DNA of 64,000 bases. Source: Alisma plantago-aquatica. Lineage: Eukaryota; Streptophyta; Magnoliopsida; Alismatales; Alismataceae. The notes below the pieces were generated by a model that was not told where the DNA came from, did not search any database, and saw only the letters and a list, made by a program, of their open reading frames with translations. Below, piece after piece: positions 1-13,849 of the stretch. How positions within the stretch are numbered: position 1 is the stretch's first letter; each line of letters starts with the position of its first letter. The position numbers were made by a program, and so were the translations under genes. The stretch lies in NCBI GenBank assembly GCA_963693085.1, contig OY856413.1, forward strand, positions 470,635,879 through 470,699,878, in the 5' to 3' direction.

Positions 1-487
1 CCCCGTGGGATCCAACTTTTTAGGTAAATGCAGAAGAAGAGGCAGGAACCATATAGAAAGGGAAGAGTAGCAGCAACAACAGGGACAACAGTGACATCTC
101 AGGTGGAGGCACTGGATGTCAAGTTTTGTATAGAAAGTCCTATGTGTCGTCTCTGTACTCTCTTGTCCTCGGAGTCAGTAGATAGAGCTTTTATCATCAA
201 TCTAAGATTTTGGCTTGAATGCCTCGAGGTTTTGTGTTGCTCATGTGGAGACTTAATAGAGAAATTGATGTATGTAATCCTTTAGAAGAGATGGTACATG
301 GTATGTACATGCAATACTTTGGTTCTTGTTGATAAGAGTTTCCTAGAATTGGATCTCTTGGAAAAAGGTTTTAATTTTTAGTGATTTTCGGTAATCCGAT
401 GTTAGTGATCGCTTCCTCTTAGTTAATGACATATGTTTTGAATGCTTCACCACAACTATTCTTTAGTTTACACTAAAAATATTAACT
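1..487 (+). other. Unidentified edge sequence, possible gene 3' end
   Basis: This stretch lies left of the gypsy leader homology and has no match elsewhere in the window. It holds an 85-codon open frame (28-285) of unremarkable composition with no motif I recognise. A second frame is open from base 2 to about 93 and could be the tail of an exon entering from the left. Its base composition is more balanced than the LTR DNA to the right. It could be the 3' end and UTR of a host gene, or just another old repeat; I cannot decide. Confidence 0.2.
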
Positions 488-888
488 TATGTCCATGACA
501 TCTTGTTTACATGCTTTTCATTAATTTGGTGGAGGATTCCTTAACCTTATCATACATACCCTATCCTCAAGAGGGTGAGGAAGAGAGAGAAAACCATAAA
601 CTTAGAATTTTATCAGAATTAGGGTTGAGAAGGGACGAGAATAGATGAGAGAGTCCTAAAGGTATCTTATTTTGAGTCAAAACCTCAAACATTGTACAGA
701 CAATCACACAGATCCGGGAGACCTCGTATTTCGACTAGCAGTGCAGAGGAAATTATTGCCAGCCCCCAGACGTTATCCTTTTCTACACACCTCTGTCTTT
801 TAGAAAATCCTCTAATAACTCCCTCAGTTCTATGTAAAACTTATTAATTACTAAAGATTAAATGAGGAACCCATGCTCTGATACCAAA
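488..888 (-). repeat. Ty3/gypsy leader fragment with primer-binding site
   Basis: This segment closely matches 7770-8166, the leader next to the second gypsy LTR. Read on the minus strand, the complement of GCTCTGATACCA at 875-886 is TGGTATCAGAGC, a perfect tRNA-iMet primer site, two bases from the LTR edge at 889. The homology stops abruptly near 488. It therefore belongs to a further gypsy copy, left of the 889 LTR, that is truncated or diverged beyond this point. Confidence 0.8.
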
Positions 889-3688
889 TGTAACGACCCT
901 GCCTCCCGATAACCCCCAATTAAGGGAGACCAAGAGGTCAGAGCCGTTATCCCAATTTCCCGGATCAAAGGTTTGACAAGTAATCAGTAATAATTATAAA
1001 ATTCTACCAAACTATACTGAAATCTGGTATAAAATAAAACTTTGCAAATCTTTTAAAAACTTGGATATCTAACTTCTATCCATGATTGGAATCTACTCTA
1101 ACTAATCCTCCTAGCACTTTAATTCTTATTTTCACAATATGCCACTTTACTATTTGTCCTTTTCAATCTTGTACCTAAAACACTAACAAACAAAACGTCG
1201 GTCAGCATAAATGAATATGCCAGTATGTGGGGACAACCAAAATTTGACATATATGGCTAACAATCTAAATATCACAATCAAGTTAATTAACAAGCCAATT
1301 TACGTTTTCAGTGTGACATTCTCCACTGCTTTTGCCCTAACCCTGGAATACCCTCCTTAGGGTTTCTCTTTTTCCAATGACTTAAGGCCACCTTCTCCAT
1401 CCTGAGCTTGGTGCCTGGGGTCACCTCTCATGGTGACCATTAGTCACGCAATATAGGCCACCTTCTCTATCCTGAGCTTGGTGCATGGGGTCACCACTCA
1501 TGGTACCCATGGGTCTTCCCTCTTGGGCTTGACCTCATTGCATCTTACATTAGGGTGGCATGTAGGTTCGAGAATACACACGATATCATAATTGTGATAA
1601 TCATAGTGTCTTTATAATTTGCACATATGAACATCCAAACAGATAGGTTGCATTCAATGCGATCAAACATCCAAAAAACCTTCATGAAACTAAAGCGATT
1701 AACCATAAATAACCACATACCTATTTTGTAGATCTTTGAGATAGAATCAACCAATAAGAGAAATCCAATCAAGCAAATACAAGGATCCTAAAATAACATA
1801 TAATTCCTTTTTATCAAGATCTATCCAAACCATCTTGCTTCTTAGAGTTTCTATTCCTTTTTAGGATTTCTCCATCTCTTTAGGGTTTCATATGCATTTA
1901 GGGTTTTGTCATACTTTTAACACCCTCAAACCCTAGTTATACAAAATTAGTCACAACCCTAACTTTCTCATCTACTTCTCATGAAAGATCCTAAGACCAT
2001 CTTTCAACCAAATATTCTCAAATTTTTGGATTTCTCTTCTTTTATCCACTTTTAGGGTTTCTACATATATTATCCGCGGAATTAGGTTAAAAACCCTAAA
2101 TCATGCAATTAATCATCCAAATCAGGTTAAGATCCAACATTATCATATAACATGTAATAATACTCGAGTTAACCTATTACTACTCATAAAATTATCCATT
2201 ACCATCAATTAGGGTTTCCAACCTAATTTTAATTCATTTTTCATAAAAATAATATACTTTTACAAAAAAATATGGATTTAGGCCTTCAAACTATTTTTAT
2301 CTTATTCCTTACATTTTTATGATCAATTTTCATGACAAAGTTTCATCATTAGGGTTTCCTAGCAGATTCTATGTTTTTTTATAAGAAAAAGCATTTTTTT
2401 AGAATATTTGAGTAGGAAGGCGAATTACCGGAAAATTGGCGGTCGTTTAATTAGTGGACCGGTGATCCTCTCATCGGATCCAAAACTTCTCATTGTGCAC
2501 ACCTAAGATAGCCAGCTCCTCTCTGGCTCATCATATTTCTATGTGGGACCACGATGGACCGCGATCGGATGGTCGCTGGTCTTCGTCTTCCTCCTCTCAC
2601 GTACATGGTCGAGGTCAACTTCATCGAGGTGCCTGGAAGCTTTGCTGCTACCGCCCGAACTCATTGAGCCACTCAATTGTTCGCTCGCATCATGCCTTCA
2701 CCCTTAGTAGGTCTTCGGAACTCCGGCGAGGTCGACATGTTGCATAGGGGGAAGGTTAGGGTCAAAAGCTCAATTGAACTCGACAATCGTATCGTTGTCG
2801 TTCTCCGAAGAGTTTAGGGTAGGCTTTGGGTATGTTGGTGCCCTTGAATACCCTCCCTATATGTAGGGTTGGATATGGGAGTCCAGTAGATTGGGAACGT
2901 CTTCCCTCGTCGATGATAGCACATCAAAATAGGGTCTAGGTTCTTCAGATTACTCTCCCAAAGTCAATGGACTAGTTAACTCTTTGGATTATCATCTCAG
3001 ACGATGGGAAATTGGATTCCTAGTTCATCTCCCAATCCCTCTGTGACTCGGGGTAGACGATGCATGACTACCCTTGGATCCCTGGTCCCTTGACCACACG
3101 GGTCATCAAGTGGCCTTCATCGCTCCCCGAAATCCAATTATCCCAAAATTGGATTAAAAAGGTGTTTTAACATGATAACTTGGAAAAATCTTTTATCTAT
3201 CCTTGATTAATATTTTTCTCTCAAAATTCAAAGGCAACTCCATATTGGCATTATCTAACAAATTATTAAATTTGAAAGTCAAATTCCAACGGATGAGAGT
3301 GTTTCCTTCACATCCAAGTTATCCATTAATTAAACCAATTTTAATTAATATTTCTTTTTCCTTTTCCATTATCTGATTATCTCAAGTCCCTTGGTCCTCA
3401 AGGAACCCTAAAGGTACAAAATATCCCATTGGGAAATATCCTTTTGCCTTTTCCTTTAATATTATCCTTTTCTAAAATTTCTCCTTTTATTAGATAAATC
3501 CTTTTTCTTTTTATTTCTCTTTTCTTTTCGACTGGGCCTAATGGCCAACGAAGCCCATTAACAAACAATCAAGGCCATTGTACACGAAATCCATCAATTC
3601 AAACAAATAAATCAACGATTGATTTTATTTATCATTAAAAGAGAATTATGCATCTCATTACACTATTTAGAAAAATGAGGTTATAACA
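889..3688 (-). mobile_element. Ty3/gypsy LTR, copy 1 (2.8 kb)
   Basis: The repeat runs from TGTAACGACC to GGTTATAACA, i.e. TG...CA on either strand, and is repeated at 8167-10985 in the same orientation. On the minus strand it is the 3' LTR of the element spanning 889-10985, because a purine tract (complement of 3689-3702) abuts it. It also sits two bases from a minus-strand primer site at 875-886, so it doubles as the 5' LTR of a second copy to the left. The LTR contains two roughly 70-bp tandem units (about 1383-1455 and 1456-1520) and many AAACCCTAA-type telobox motifs between about 1850 and 2350. It has no coding capacity; the open frames at 1545-1772 and 2493-2747 are incidental. Confidence 0.88.
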
Positions 3689-3702
3689 TCCTCCCCTCCT
3701 TA
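3689..3702 (-). promoter_or_regulatory. Polypurine tract of the gypsy element
   Basis: The minus strand reads AAGGAGGGGAGGA immediately before the LTR start TGTTATAACC. This is the plus-strand priming site for retrotransposon DNA synthesis. It fixes the element orientation as minus and the LTR boundary at 3688. Confidence 0.85.
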
Positions 3703-6700
3703 TAGGAATTTTTCCCTCGAAATTCAATCAATCAAACAAACAAGTCAGGGTAAGACTTCCTCATGTCCATCACAGCTCCCATGTGGCTTTACCCTCTCCA
3801 TGGTGCTTTGCAAGAACCTTTATCATCTCATATTCTTACATCTAAGCTCTCTCTCACCTTGGTATCTCGTACCCTCATAGGTGAGTCAGGACATTTCAGC
3901 TTCTCTCAAAGCTAAATAGGTTCATGGGTCAACCAATGGCTTGGGTACCTCATATAGTGCTCTAGATCAGACTCGTGGAACACATCATACATCACATTAT
4001 CCTGAGGGGTAAGACTACACCCAAGCATCTCCACCAATCCATCTCAAATGGACACATGTATTGGGGACACAACTTTCTCAGCTATAGCTCAGTGGGGTCA
4101 GATTTGCATATCACATATTCTCCCACAATGAACTGCATGTCAGTCTTCTTTGTATTAGCTCACGAATCATGTCGCCCCTGAGCTCTCTTTCAGCCATCGC
4201 ACGATCAAAGCAACTTCATCTACACACACTGGGGTCTTTTCTCTAACCTTCATGAGGTCCCTTCACCAACATCATCTTAATGAAGTGGTGACTGACACAG
4301 CTTCCCTTATAGAGCTTCTTACATCCCGATAAAGGCTATGGTGGTTAACATCACATCTTTCATAGGATGAGAACTTCCCCCATTTATCACCCTGAACGAG
4401 CACACACGATCTCATCAAACCCTCTAGTCTGGATCATACTCTATCAGATAGGGGTTATAAGTTGTGCTAAACTTCAAACTAGTATCGAGTTCTTCATGTA
4501 CCTAGTTCCACCGCATAGAAGTAAACCTTTAGGTCATACTCAAGAACCTCTGAACTTGTATCGTGGTATAGTTGAACCATCTCTCTTACATGTAGTTCAA
4601 CCGGATCTATCTCCTGACAGTACTCTCTCTTTTCTTAGATTATGACATCTAGGTAAGGTGGTCTACCATAATCCATATTGCATCCTGACTTTCCTTGGTC
4701 CAGGGAGACTTACCACAACATCTATAGTGATGAACTCCCATTCCCTCTTAGGGACTCTTTATCCTCTATATCCGCTCAATGGGTTATTGGTGTTCGTCCT
4801 TCACCTCCTAACATGCATGGCAACAAGCCACCTGCAACTCCGTACACTTCTTAGGCATCCAAAGTACTACTACCACTTATTATCTTAGTAGTACCACTGT
4901 GTATGGTGAACTTAAAATCATGATCTCATGTATGTCATGATTTCTCAAGGTTGATTCCTCAGAAACCCTAAAACACTCTAATCGTGGGTTTCGTCACCTT
5001 CTCTTCCAGAGAAGTGCATCTAAGGTTCTACAACCATCCTTCTTTCACAACAAGCACTATGATGGCTAACCAAGCAACCACTAACTCGATCAATAGATCT
5101 CATTATATCAGAGTGTTAGCCAATCATATCTCACCACTTAGGGTTCACCTAACTGCCTAGACTAGGCAGCTGCATCTCAATAAGAGCATCCATTACCACT
5201 TTTCATCTTTATGTTTTAGGTAATGTTGAAGACATACGCCTCCATGTATTCCAATTATTATCTCAGCTCAGACTCTAAGTCTATCTTTTGGTCTCATCCT
5301 CTTGGTTATCGAAATCAACCTTGTATAACTCATAAATTCCATACAACTCATGATAAGAACATCCTTATGAGATGACTACATTAGTTCTCTTGGTGTTGGT
5401 AAACCATCCACATATCGTACTCTCCATTAGGGTACACTACTGTCTTTATTCCATACATCGTAGCAATGTTGTAGCTCTCATCATCATCATCCTTAGTGTA
5501 TGGCATGCGTGCTACCCTATCTCTCACCCCCATAACGAGAGGAAATAAGCATTTGGTAGCCGTCCAAACACAAAGTTCTTCTCGTTCTAAAAGTAGAGAT
5601 GGTGCATCCCACATTGCCGGTACACCTTCCAATCTAAGTTGAAACATGCAACACATGTCTCCACATCATGAACATCTCGACATCAGGGTTACTTATGTGG
5701 AAAACTGGTCTCCAACACACACTTGGGTTGTTACACAATCCTTAGTCACCTCCCCTAGGTCTATAGGGTGCCAACACTTTTGGGGTCATCCCTCTTCCCT
5801 TATGCATCCAGATAGTACCCTCCTCATTTGCCCTTTGGGTCCCATGAGTTCAAAAAGGTGATCAATCTCCTAACCCATGGTCCTCAAAAAATGATAGTTG
5901 TTACCTCCCGACCCTATGGTCTTGTGCAACTAGGGAATGAGGTGACTCCTATTCCCATCCATCTTATCCTTACCTGACCCTGGAATGGACTTAGGATTCT
6001 AATAGAGTACATATACAACTTGCAACCTTACCCAAGTCTCCATCATCTCTCTTGGCATCCGTGGTCTGACTTACATACTTTCACAGAGATCAGGGCGACC
6101 TACCTACCTCAGTCAGGCCCCATACTAGTTACCTCCATGGTAACACATCCACATGCACTTAGTGATGATTATCTATGGGTCTATAGGTTCCTTCTCATAC
6201 TATGTACTCTCCACTTAGCTTCTCAAGATCCTATGAGACCTCTTTAGGTTACCTCAAACCCAAAAAAAGCTGGTACATACCTTACAAAAGGGTCACTTCC
6301 CCAGGATGGGAGGAAACTATATCCTGATAGCAGCAAGGGTCACAAACGTCCTTATGTCCAGGGTTTACATCCACATGAGCATGTTTAACCCTAGCAAGCT
6401 ACTAAGGCATGTAGCTAAAAAGCAGACCACTTACTAAACCATGCTAGGTCTCCATGATAGGTTCTACTTGTTTCTATTCCTTCATATTGGACCATCGTCA
6501 TACCTGCATATGTCTCCAACCTATAAGTAGGAGGTTCATCAGACATATAACTTAATCCAAGGGGTTTCCCTTTTCCTCAAAACATGAGGAGTGCCATGCT
6601 CGAATCTATAGAAACTCAAATCCCATCATGAGCATCAGGTGCACCAGGTACTACTACTTCCCCTCTTATGTCTAGGAACCCTAAGTTCACTTTCCTACAA

Positions 6701-8152
6701 GAGTTGTCTAAGTGCAAGCTCAACATTCCAACCCTAAACCAAACATGCACGAGGTATAACATGTATGTTCTATAATTCTTCCATATGAACAACACCTCAG
6801 AGTCAAGTCCTCCTCAAGGACAACCAACTAGGTATAAGGTCGTCCAACTTGATCCTATACTTTCTCAGGGTCTAGGGAACTCTTCTTCCTATCCCTGGAA
6901 GGTAAGGTAGGTACCTACAACATCCATAGCTTGGTGCAAGAAGTCTCCTTCCTTCTCTAGGGTTTGGTTCCTATAAAGGCAACCCAGATGCGACAAGCCT
7001 CCATGGACCATGCAAGAGGCAACCACAACCATCCACATAGGTCATCCATTCTAGGTTAGAACATACCCAACTCCTCATTGTTCCTCATATCTTAGAATCT
7101 AAGCTTCCAACCTTCTTTCTTGGGTCCTACTCTCTCTCTTTAGAGCTAACCCTACAACCAACCTTACTACTAGAGGTTCTCTCTCCATGAAGGTGGATCA
7201 ATCTCGCACACATACACCTACATGGGTGAAACATATGATTAAACCTATGTCCGCTCAAGATTACCCATATCTCTTTATGCTTATCTCATAAGTTATCCAA
7301 CATGCCCTTCTGGCCTGGGCTTTATCCTACTTCCAGCACTACTAACGTACTCTGGCTGCATACTATGCCATGCTCATATAAGCCCATAGGGTTTCTATAT
7401 GGTCATTACCAACCTCATCAATGAAGGAGTTATCCTTCACTCTAACTTGCACAACCCTTCCCAGGTTGGGTCACCCAAAAGGCACTAGGTCAGATAACCT
7501 CACATAACCAAAAGCATGTCAACCCACACACATGGTCGACCATGACATCTAACTCATCATGCTATATCTCTCTAACCACCACTTAGGGTTAGGGTTAGCA
7601 TCATCCTCAAAGGATGCGCCATGTCTCTACCTTAAATGGAGATCTCTGCCTCCAAGACCAACTCTCTACTCATCCTCCAGACAAGAAGGTCTAGCCTCAG
7701 GTCTCTCCTAAGGGCATGACAACACATGTCATATGACCTAAGCATGCCACTTAAACTATTAAGCTTATATCAATGACATCTTGTTTACACGCTTTTCATT
7801 AATTTGGTGGAGGATTCCTTAACCTTATCATACTAACCCTATCCTCAAGAGGGTGACAAAGAGAGAGAAAACCCTAAACCTCATAATCTTATTAGAATTA
7901 GGGTTGAGAAGGGATGAAAATAGATGGGAGAGTCCTAAAGGTATCTTATTTCGAGTCAAAACCTCAAACATTGTCTAGGCAGTCACACAGATCTGGGATT
8001 CCTCGTATTCCGACTAGCGGTGTGGAGGAAAATATTGCCAACCCCAGACGTGATCCTTTTCTAGACACCTCTGTCTTTCGGAAAATCCTCTAATAACTCC
8101 CTCAGTTCTATGTAAAATTTAATAATTACTAAAGATTAAATGAGGAACCCTT

Positions 8153-8164
8153 GCTTTGATACCA
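8153..8164 (-). promoter_or_regulatory. Degenerate tRNA-iMet primer-binding site
   Basis: GCTTTGATACCA is the complement of TGGTATCAAAGC, one base from the canonical iMet primer site, and lies two bases from the LTR edge at 8167. It marks 8167-10985 as the 5' LTR of this minus-strand element. Confidence 0.8.
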
Positions 8165-8166
8165 AA

Positions 8167-10985
8167 TGTAATGACCCTGCCTCCCGATAACCCCCAATTA
8201 GGGGAGACCAAGAGGTCAGAGTTGTTATCCCAATTTCACAGATCAAAGGTTTGACAAGTAATCAATAATAAATATAAAATTCTACCAAATTATACTAAAA
8301 GCTGGTATAAAATAAAACTTTGCATACCTTTTAAAAACTTGGATATCTAACTTCTATCCATGACTGGAATCTACTCTAACTAATCCTCCTGGCACTTTAA
8401 TTGTTATTTTCACAATATGCCACTTTACTATTTGTTCTTTTCAAACTTGTACCTAAAACACCGACAAACAAAATGTCGGTCAGCATAAATAAATATTCCA
8501 GTATGTGGGGACAACCAAAATTTCACATATATGGCTAACAATCTAAATATCACAATCAAGTTAATTAACAAGCGAATTTCCATTTTCAGTGTGACATTCT
8601 CCACCGCTTTTGCCCTAACCCTGGAATACCCTCCTTAGGGTTTCTCTTTTACCAATGACTTAAGGCCACCTTCTCCATCCTGAGCTAGGTGCCTGGGGTC
8701 ACCTCTCATGGTGACCATTAGTGATGCAATATATGCCACCTTCTCTATCCTGAGCTTGGTGCATGGGGTCACCACTCATGGTGCCCATGGGTCTTCCCTC
8801 TTGGGCTTGACCTCATTGCATCTTACATCAGGGTTGCATGTAGGTGCAAGAATACACATGATATCATAATTGTGATAATCATAGTGTCTTTATAATTTGC
8901 ACATATGAACATCTAAAAAGATAAGTTGCATTCAATGTGATCAAACATCAGGAAAACCTTCATGAAACTAAAGCGGTTAACCATAAATAACCACATACCT
9001 ATTTTGTAGATCTTTGAGATAGAATCAACCAATAAGAGAAATCCAATCAAGAAAATACAAGGATCTTGAAATAACATATAATTTCTTTTTATCAAGATAT
9101 ATCCAAACCATCTTGCTTCTTAGAGTTTCTATTCCTTTTTAGGATTTCTCCCTCTCTTTAGGGTTTCATATGCAATTAGGGTTTTGTCGTACTTTTAACA
9201 CCCTCAAACCCTAATTATACAAAATTACTCACAACCCTAAATTTCTCATCTACTTCTCATAAAAGATCATAAGACCATCTTTTAACCAAATATTCTCATA
9301 TTTTTGGATTTTCTCTTCTTTTATCCACTTTTAGGGTTTCTACATATATTATCCACAGAATTAGGTTTAAAACCTTAAATCATGCAATGAATCATCCAAA
9401 TCAGGTTAAGATTCAACATTATCATATAACAGGTTAATAATACTCGAATTAACCTATTACTACTCATAAAATTACCCGTTACCATCAATTAGGGTTCCTA
9501 ACCCAATTTTAATTCTTTTTTCATCAAAATAATATAATTTTGCAAAAAATACGGATTCAGGCCTTAAAACTATTTTTATCTTATTCCTTGAATTTTTCTA
9601 ATCAACTTTCATGTACAAAGTTTCATCATTAGGGTTTCCTAGAAGATTCTATGATTTTTATAAGAAAAACCCTTTTTCTAAAACATTTGAGTAGAAAGGT
9701 GAATTATCAGAAAATTGGCGGCCGTTTGATCAGTGGACCGGTGATCCGCTCTTTGGATCTGACGCTTCTCATTCTGTGCACCTAAGATAGCTGGCTCCTC
9801 TTTAGCTCTTCAGATTTCCATACAGGATCATGATGGGCCACGATTGGATGGTCACTGGTCTTCGTCTTCCTCCTCTCGCGTACAGGGTTGAGGTCAACTC
9901 CGTGGTTGACTCCGAGTTCTAGGCCACTAGCAAGGAAACAATGGTGCCAGGAAGCTTTGCCGTTGCTGCCCGAACTTACTGAGCCACTCCATTGCTCGCT
10001 CGCATTGTGCCTTCACCCTTAGCAGGTCACCGGAACTCCGGCGAGGTCGGCAGGTTGTAGAGGGGGAAAGTCAGGGTCAAAAGCTCAGTTGAACTCATCA
10101 AACGTCTTGTCGTCGCTCTCAGAAGAGTTTATGGTAGGCTTTGGGTATGCTGGTGCCCTCGAATACCCTCCCTATATATAAGGTTGGATCTGGGAGTCCA
10201 GCAGATTGGGAACTTCTTCCCCCATCGACGATAGCACATCAAAATAGGGTCTAAATTCTTCAGATTACTCTCCCGAAGTTGATGGACTGGTTAACTCTTT
10301 GGATTATCGTCTCAGACGATGGGAAATTGGATTCCCAGTTCATCTCCCAATCCCTCTATGACCCAGGGTAGACGATGCATGGCTACCCTTGGATCTGTGG
10401 TCCCTTGACCACGTGGGTCATCCAACGGCCGTCATCGCTCCCCAAAATCCAATTATCCTAAAATTGGATTAAAAAGGTGTTTTAATATGATAACTTGGAA
10501 AAATCATTTCTCTCTCCTCGAATAATATTTTTCTCTCAAAATTCAGAGGCAACTCCATCTTGGCATTATCTAACTTAGTATTAAATTTGAAAGTCAAATT
10601 CCAACGTATGAGAGTGTTTCCTTCACATCCAAGTTATCCATTAATGAACCAATTTTAATTAATATTTCTTTTTCCTTTGCCATTATCTTATTATCTCGAG
10701 TCCCTTGGTCGTTAAGGAACCCTAAAGGTATGAAATCTCCCATTAGGAAATATCCTTTTGCCTTTTCCTTTAATATTTATCCTTTTCTTATATTTCTCCT
10801 TTTATTAGATAAATCCTTTTCTTTTCGACTGGGCTCAATGGCCAACTAAGCCCATTAACAAACAATCAAGGCCATTGTACATGAAATCCATAAATTCAAA
10901 CAAATAAATCAACCATTGATTTTATCTATCATTAAAAGAGAATTATACATCTCATTACACTATTTAGAAAAATGAGGTTATAACA
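8167..10985 (-). mobile_element. Ty3/gypsy LTR, copy 2 (2.8 kb)
   Basis: This is colinear with 889-3688 from TGTAATGACC to GGTTATAACA. Differences are scattered throughout. An extra stretch of about 40 bases near 9900-9945 is missing from copy 1. The divergence indicates an old insertion. In element orientation this is the 5' LTR, and the flank beyond it starts ATGAG at 10986. No matching duplication can be tested, because the left flank of the 889 LTR is more element sequence. It carries the same telobox-rich block (about 9130-9640). Confidence 0.88.
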
Positions 10986-13186
10986 ATGAGTGACTCAATT
11001 CCAATGATATGAATTCTATCTACAAATTGACCATTTAATCGACTCCCATTTGGATATTTGTTCAATAACCATGCAAATATTTATCAATTAAACGGATTAC
11101 TATAATGGGTCCCCTGATTGATTTTTTTTGCACATTCGAGAAAATGTTACAATATTACTCCTTTTAAGTTTCATTTGTTAAGCTTTAGTCGTTGTGTGAG
11201 GACATTGACAACAATTGACATCTTTTCTTTATTTTTAGTAACACACCCCTATTGCATATAGGGATTCTCAATATTTTTCTCACATACATATTGCCTAATC
11301 ATCTCATTTTCAAAACTAGTATTTTTTAAATCAACAAAGAATAATCAACCATTTTATGTATGATTAACTGGGTTCAATTCGTCAAACATGGTATCTTTAT
11401 TTTTTGAGCTTTTATATTTCTAGAATTTATCTTAAATGAATCCAAACATAGTCAAATTTTGAGAATTTTTGAATTTATAATTTTAAAGCTATAAATTTTA
11501 AAAGAAATTCAAACAAGACCACAATAATAATTAGAAAGATAGCAACACCACACATGTGAGGATAAAAAACAACACACATGCACTTTGGGGGCACCCACAA
11601 CTTCTGCTCATCCATGAATAGACTCAAAGACAAATACCCTATCCTCTCTTCATCCATCTAGCCAACATCACATATCGAGGAAGTCAAAACACCTAAGAAA
11701 TTATTGTTCATCATTTTCCTTGTCTTGGTATTGGATGTCATATCCCTTCTCATTCACCGCTTATCAAAACTCAACACCACTCCCTCAACAAATATCAAAT
11801 TCTAGATCCTTTGAGTAATGCACACCCCTACATGCAAGTGCAAATCAACATTTTGCAACCAATTCCCATAGATACATCCATTATGAAACACTCCTTGACA
11901 CAATGAATCACTCATACATGAGTTCCTAAAGACTCACATATGCACCAAGACACAATGGCAACACAATATGCTTTCTCACACCTTATCTAACTTGAAAAAC
12001 CAATAAATCCACATGCACATCTAGTTCTCACCACTAGTTTTGACCCCTCTGCTACATACCATATCCATCATCAGAATCTACTGTCACTTGGCCAACTCCA
12101 CTAATTCCATCAAAAGTTTAATAAGAAGAAACTTCTCCCAAACCACCCGATGATAGTGTTATAGACCGAAGCATCAATTCTGGAGGAGTGATAGTTCAAC
12201 CAAATAGTCATAGTAAGTGATGTATATGTGAAATCAATAACACCACCCCACAATTGTCAAATATTAATACTAGACCAAAGTAAGGAAACATCAATAGAGG
12301 AAAACCAAGTTTTTTTTGCATCATCCTTGACGCTTCTACTAGTACGACCATCATTTGGAACCTAAAGGAAGATCGAGATGAGATCTTGATTGATCCACTA
12401 TTCTTGACCCTGATCCAAAAGTGATCCATGATGATTAATAAATTTAACTTCAATATATTCTAACAACATTCTAACTAGAAACTCAACATCATCCCTCCTC
12501 CAACAACCACAACAATTAAGATCTAATATAACTTTAGGACATGCTTTTTCCTAGACTAGACACAGTACAAGTCAAAGAAGTGTGATGGACATACAATGAG
12601 GTGAATCCCATACAAATCATCCTTTAGGACTGATCCATCATAGACCAGCATATCAAGTTTGGCCTTAAGGTTCGAATTAACTTTGTAATTTAGTGAATGG
12701 AGAGAATAAATTAAAGAAAGGAAAAGGTAGATAATAAAAATGGTCATCTAGAGTCTTAAAGATAGTCATACCATTACCACTAAAAAATAAATAATGAAAC
12801 CAAAATAATTTGTTGACACTATTAAACTCATGTGTGCCACTGTTACAAGTCAAGACATGCGTCCGACCCACATAGTCCAATCTGATGCTCATACTTACTC
12901 CTCTCCACCCAATTATGGGTCTTGCAAAGGAGAAGACACGTGTGTATATGAGTTATTAATTCATTATGGCCGAACTGGGTTGTTGGATCCTCCCTCACTC
13001 CCTCTCATACCTCAAATTTTGACATCATGTCACCCATTGCTGGTATGGTTCAACCATGCGCCTCTAGTATGGTCTTTTTATTCTTAACGTTATATTTTGA
13101 AGGGGAATGATGGGGAAATATAAAAGCATGCTTCATTATCATGGTGCTGGAGAAGGGAAAACATCCCATGGGAAATTAATGAGAAG
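10986..13186. other. AT-rich interval, nothing recognised
   Basis: I see no conserved protein motif, LTR edge, inverted terminal repeat or RNA gene here. Open frames are short (up to 85 codons, e.g. 12830-13087 and 12208-12453) and of unremarkable composition. It may be old repeat DNA or host intergenic sequence flanking the gypsy insertion. The last 100 bases may already be weakly related to 58490-58552. Confidence 0.4.
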
Positions 13187-13804
13187 ATTTGGCAAGAATT
13201 AATTATTTCTCCACAGATGTCAATTCTTCTAAGTAAAAACCCTCTAATTAAATTTATTGTCAAAAGATACATTTCTCTTAAACTTTTGCTTCCATAAAAA
13301 CCATAACATTTCTCCAAAATATTATTTCTCTTCAAGAAATTTTCCAATACCAGAAAATTACTTAACTCTAACATAATAATCTCCTACAAAAATCAAAGCT
13401 ACACTAGATCCTTTTGTTGGTTTCCATGAAGTACAAGAAAATAAAGATGATGGATGATACTTGGATTGTTATCATTAAGGAAGGTCATAGATAGTAACCA
13501 GATACATTAGAGAAGTGAAAGCAATTTATGGAAAATAATTATATAACAGTTCTCTAAAGGCGATATATTCCCCCCTTTGAATACCACAAGAATCAAAGAT
13601 CATATACGCATCAAGGTTTATCTATATTATGTTGAACATCCAAATATATGTGATGATGACCTCCTTATGTTGTCTAAAAGTCAAGTGAGATAAAGTAAAA
13701 AATAATATAATTGTGAAATATTTGATCATAAATCCTATTTTTTACCAAATAATAATATTAAATATTGTTTTTTTTTCTTTCCTTTTCTATTTTCCCATAC
13801 TAGT
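13187..13804 (+). repeat. Duplicated host unit, copy A part 1
   Basis: Bases 13187-13385 match 58553-58750, and the last 60-80 bases, ending TTTCCCATAC at 13800, match the sequence ending at 58990. The middle (about 13390-13720) differs between the copies. Copy A continues after CACTA-1 at 22884, after the hAT-like element at 24154 and after the large nest at 58286. The open frame at 13090-13374 on the minus strand is not supported by any motif. Confidence 0.7.
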
Positions 13805-13849
13805 CACTACTACATAAATGGCTTATAATGTAACATTTAGAGGCATCGA

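Larger units (their letters stand above)
3689..8166 (-). pseudogene. Decayed Ty3/gypsy internal region (gag-pol remnant)
   Basis: The internal region between the two LTRs is only about 4.5 kb and has no open frame longer than about 100 codons on either strand. The stretch nearest the purine tract (about 3705-4200) resembles, on the minus strand, the end of pol in Tekay/Del-like chromoviruses, but with many stops and shifts; I base this on recall of family DNA, not on an alignment. I could not place reverse transcriptase, RNase H, protease or gag, and no catalytic motif is readable. It is shorter than an intact internal region of this group, so deletion as well as mutation is likely. The last 400 bp (7770-8152) is the leader. 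Small open frames here (3975, 4367, 4658, 5381, 5646, 6020) look like chance. Confidence 0.6.

Noticed and set aside
10986..13186. Host gene in the open frames at 12208-13087
   Set aside because: Short, overlapping on both strands, no motif or splice pattern.
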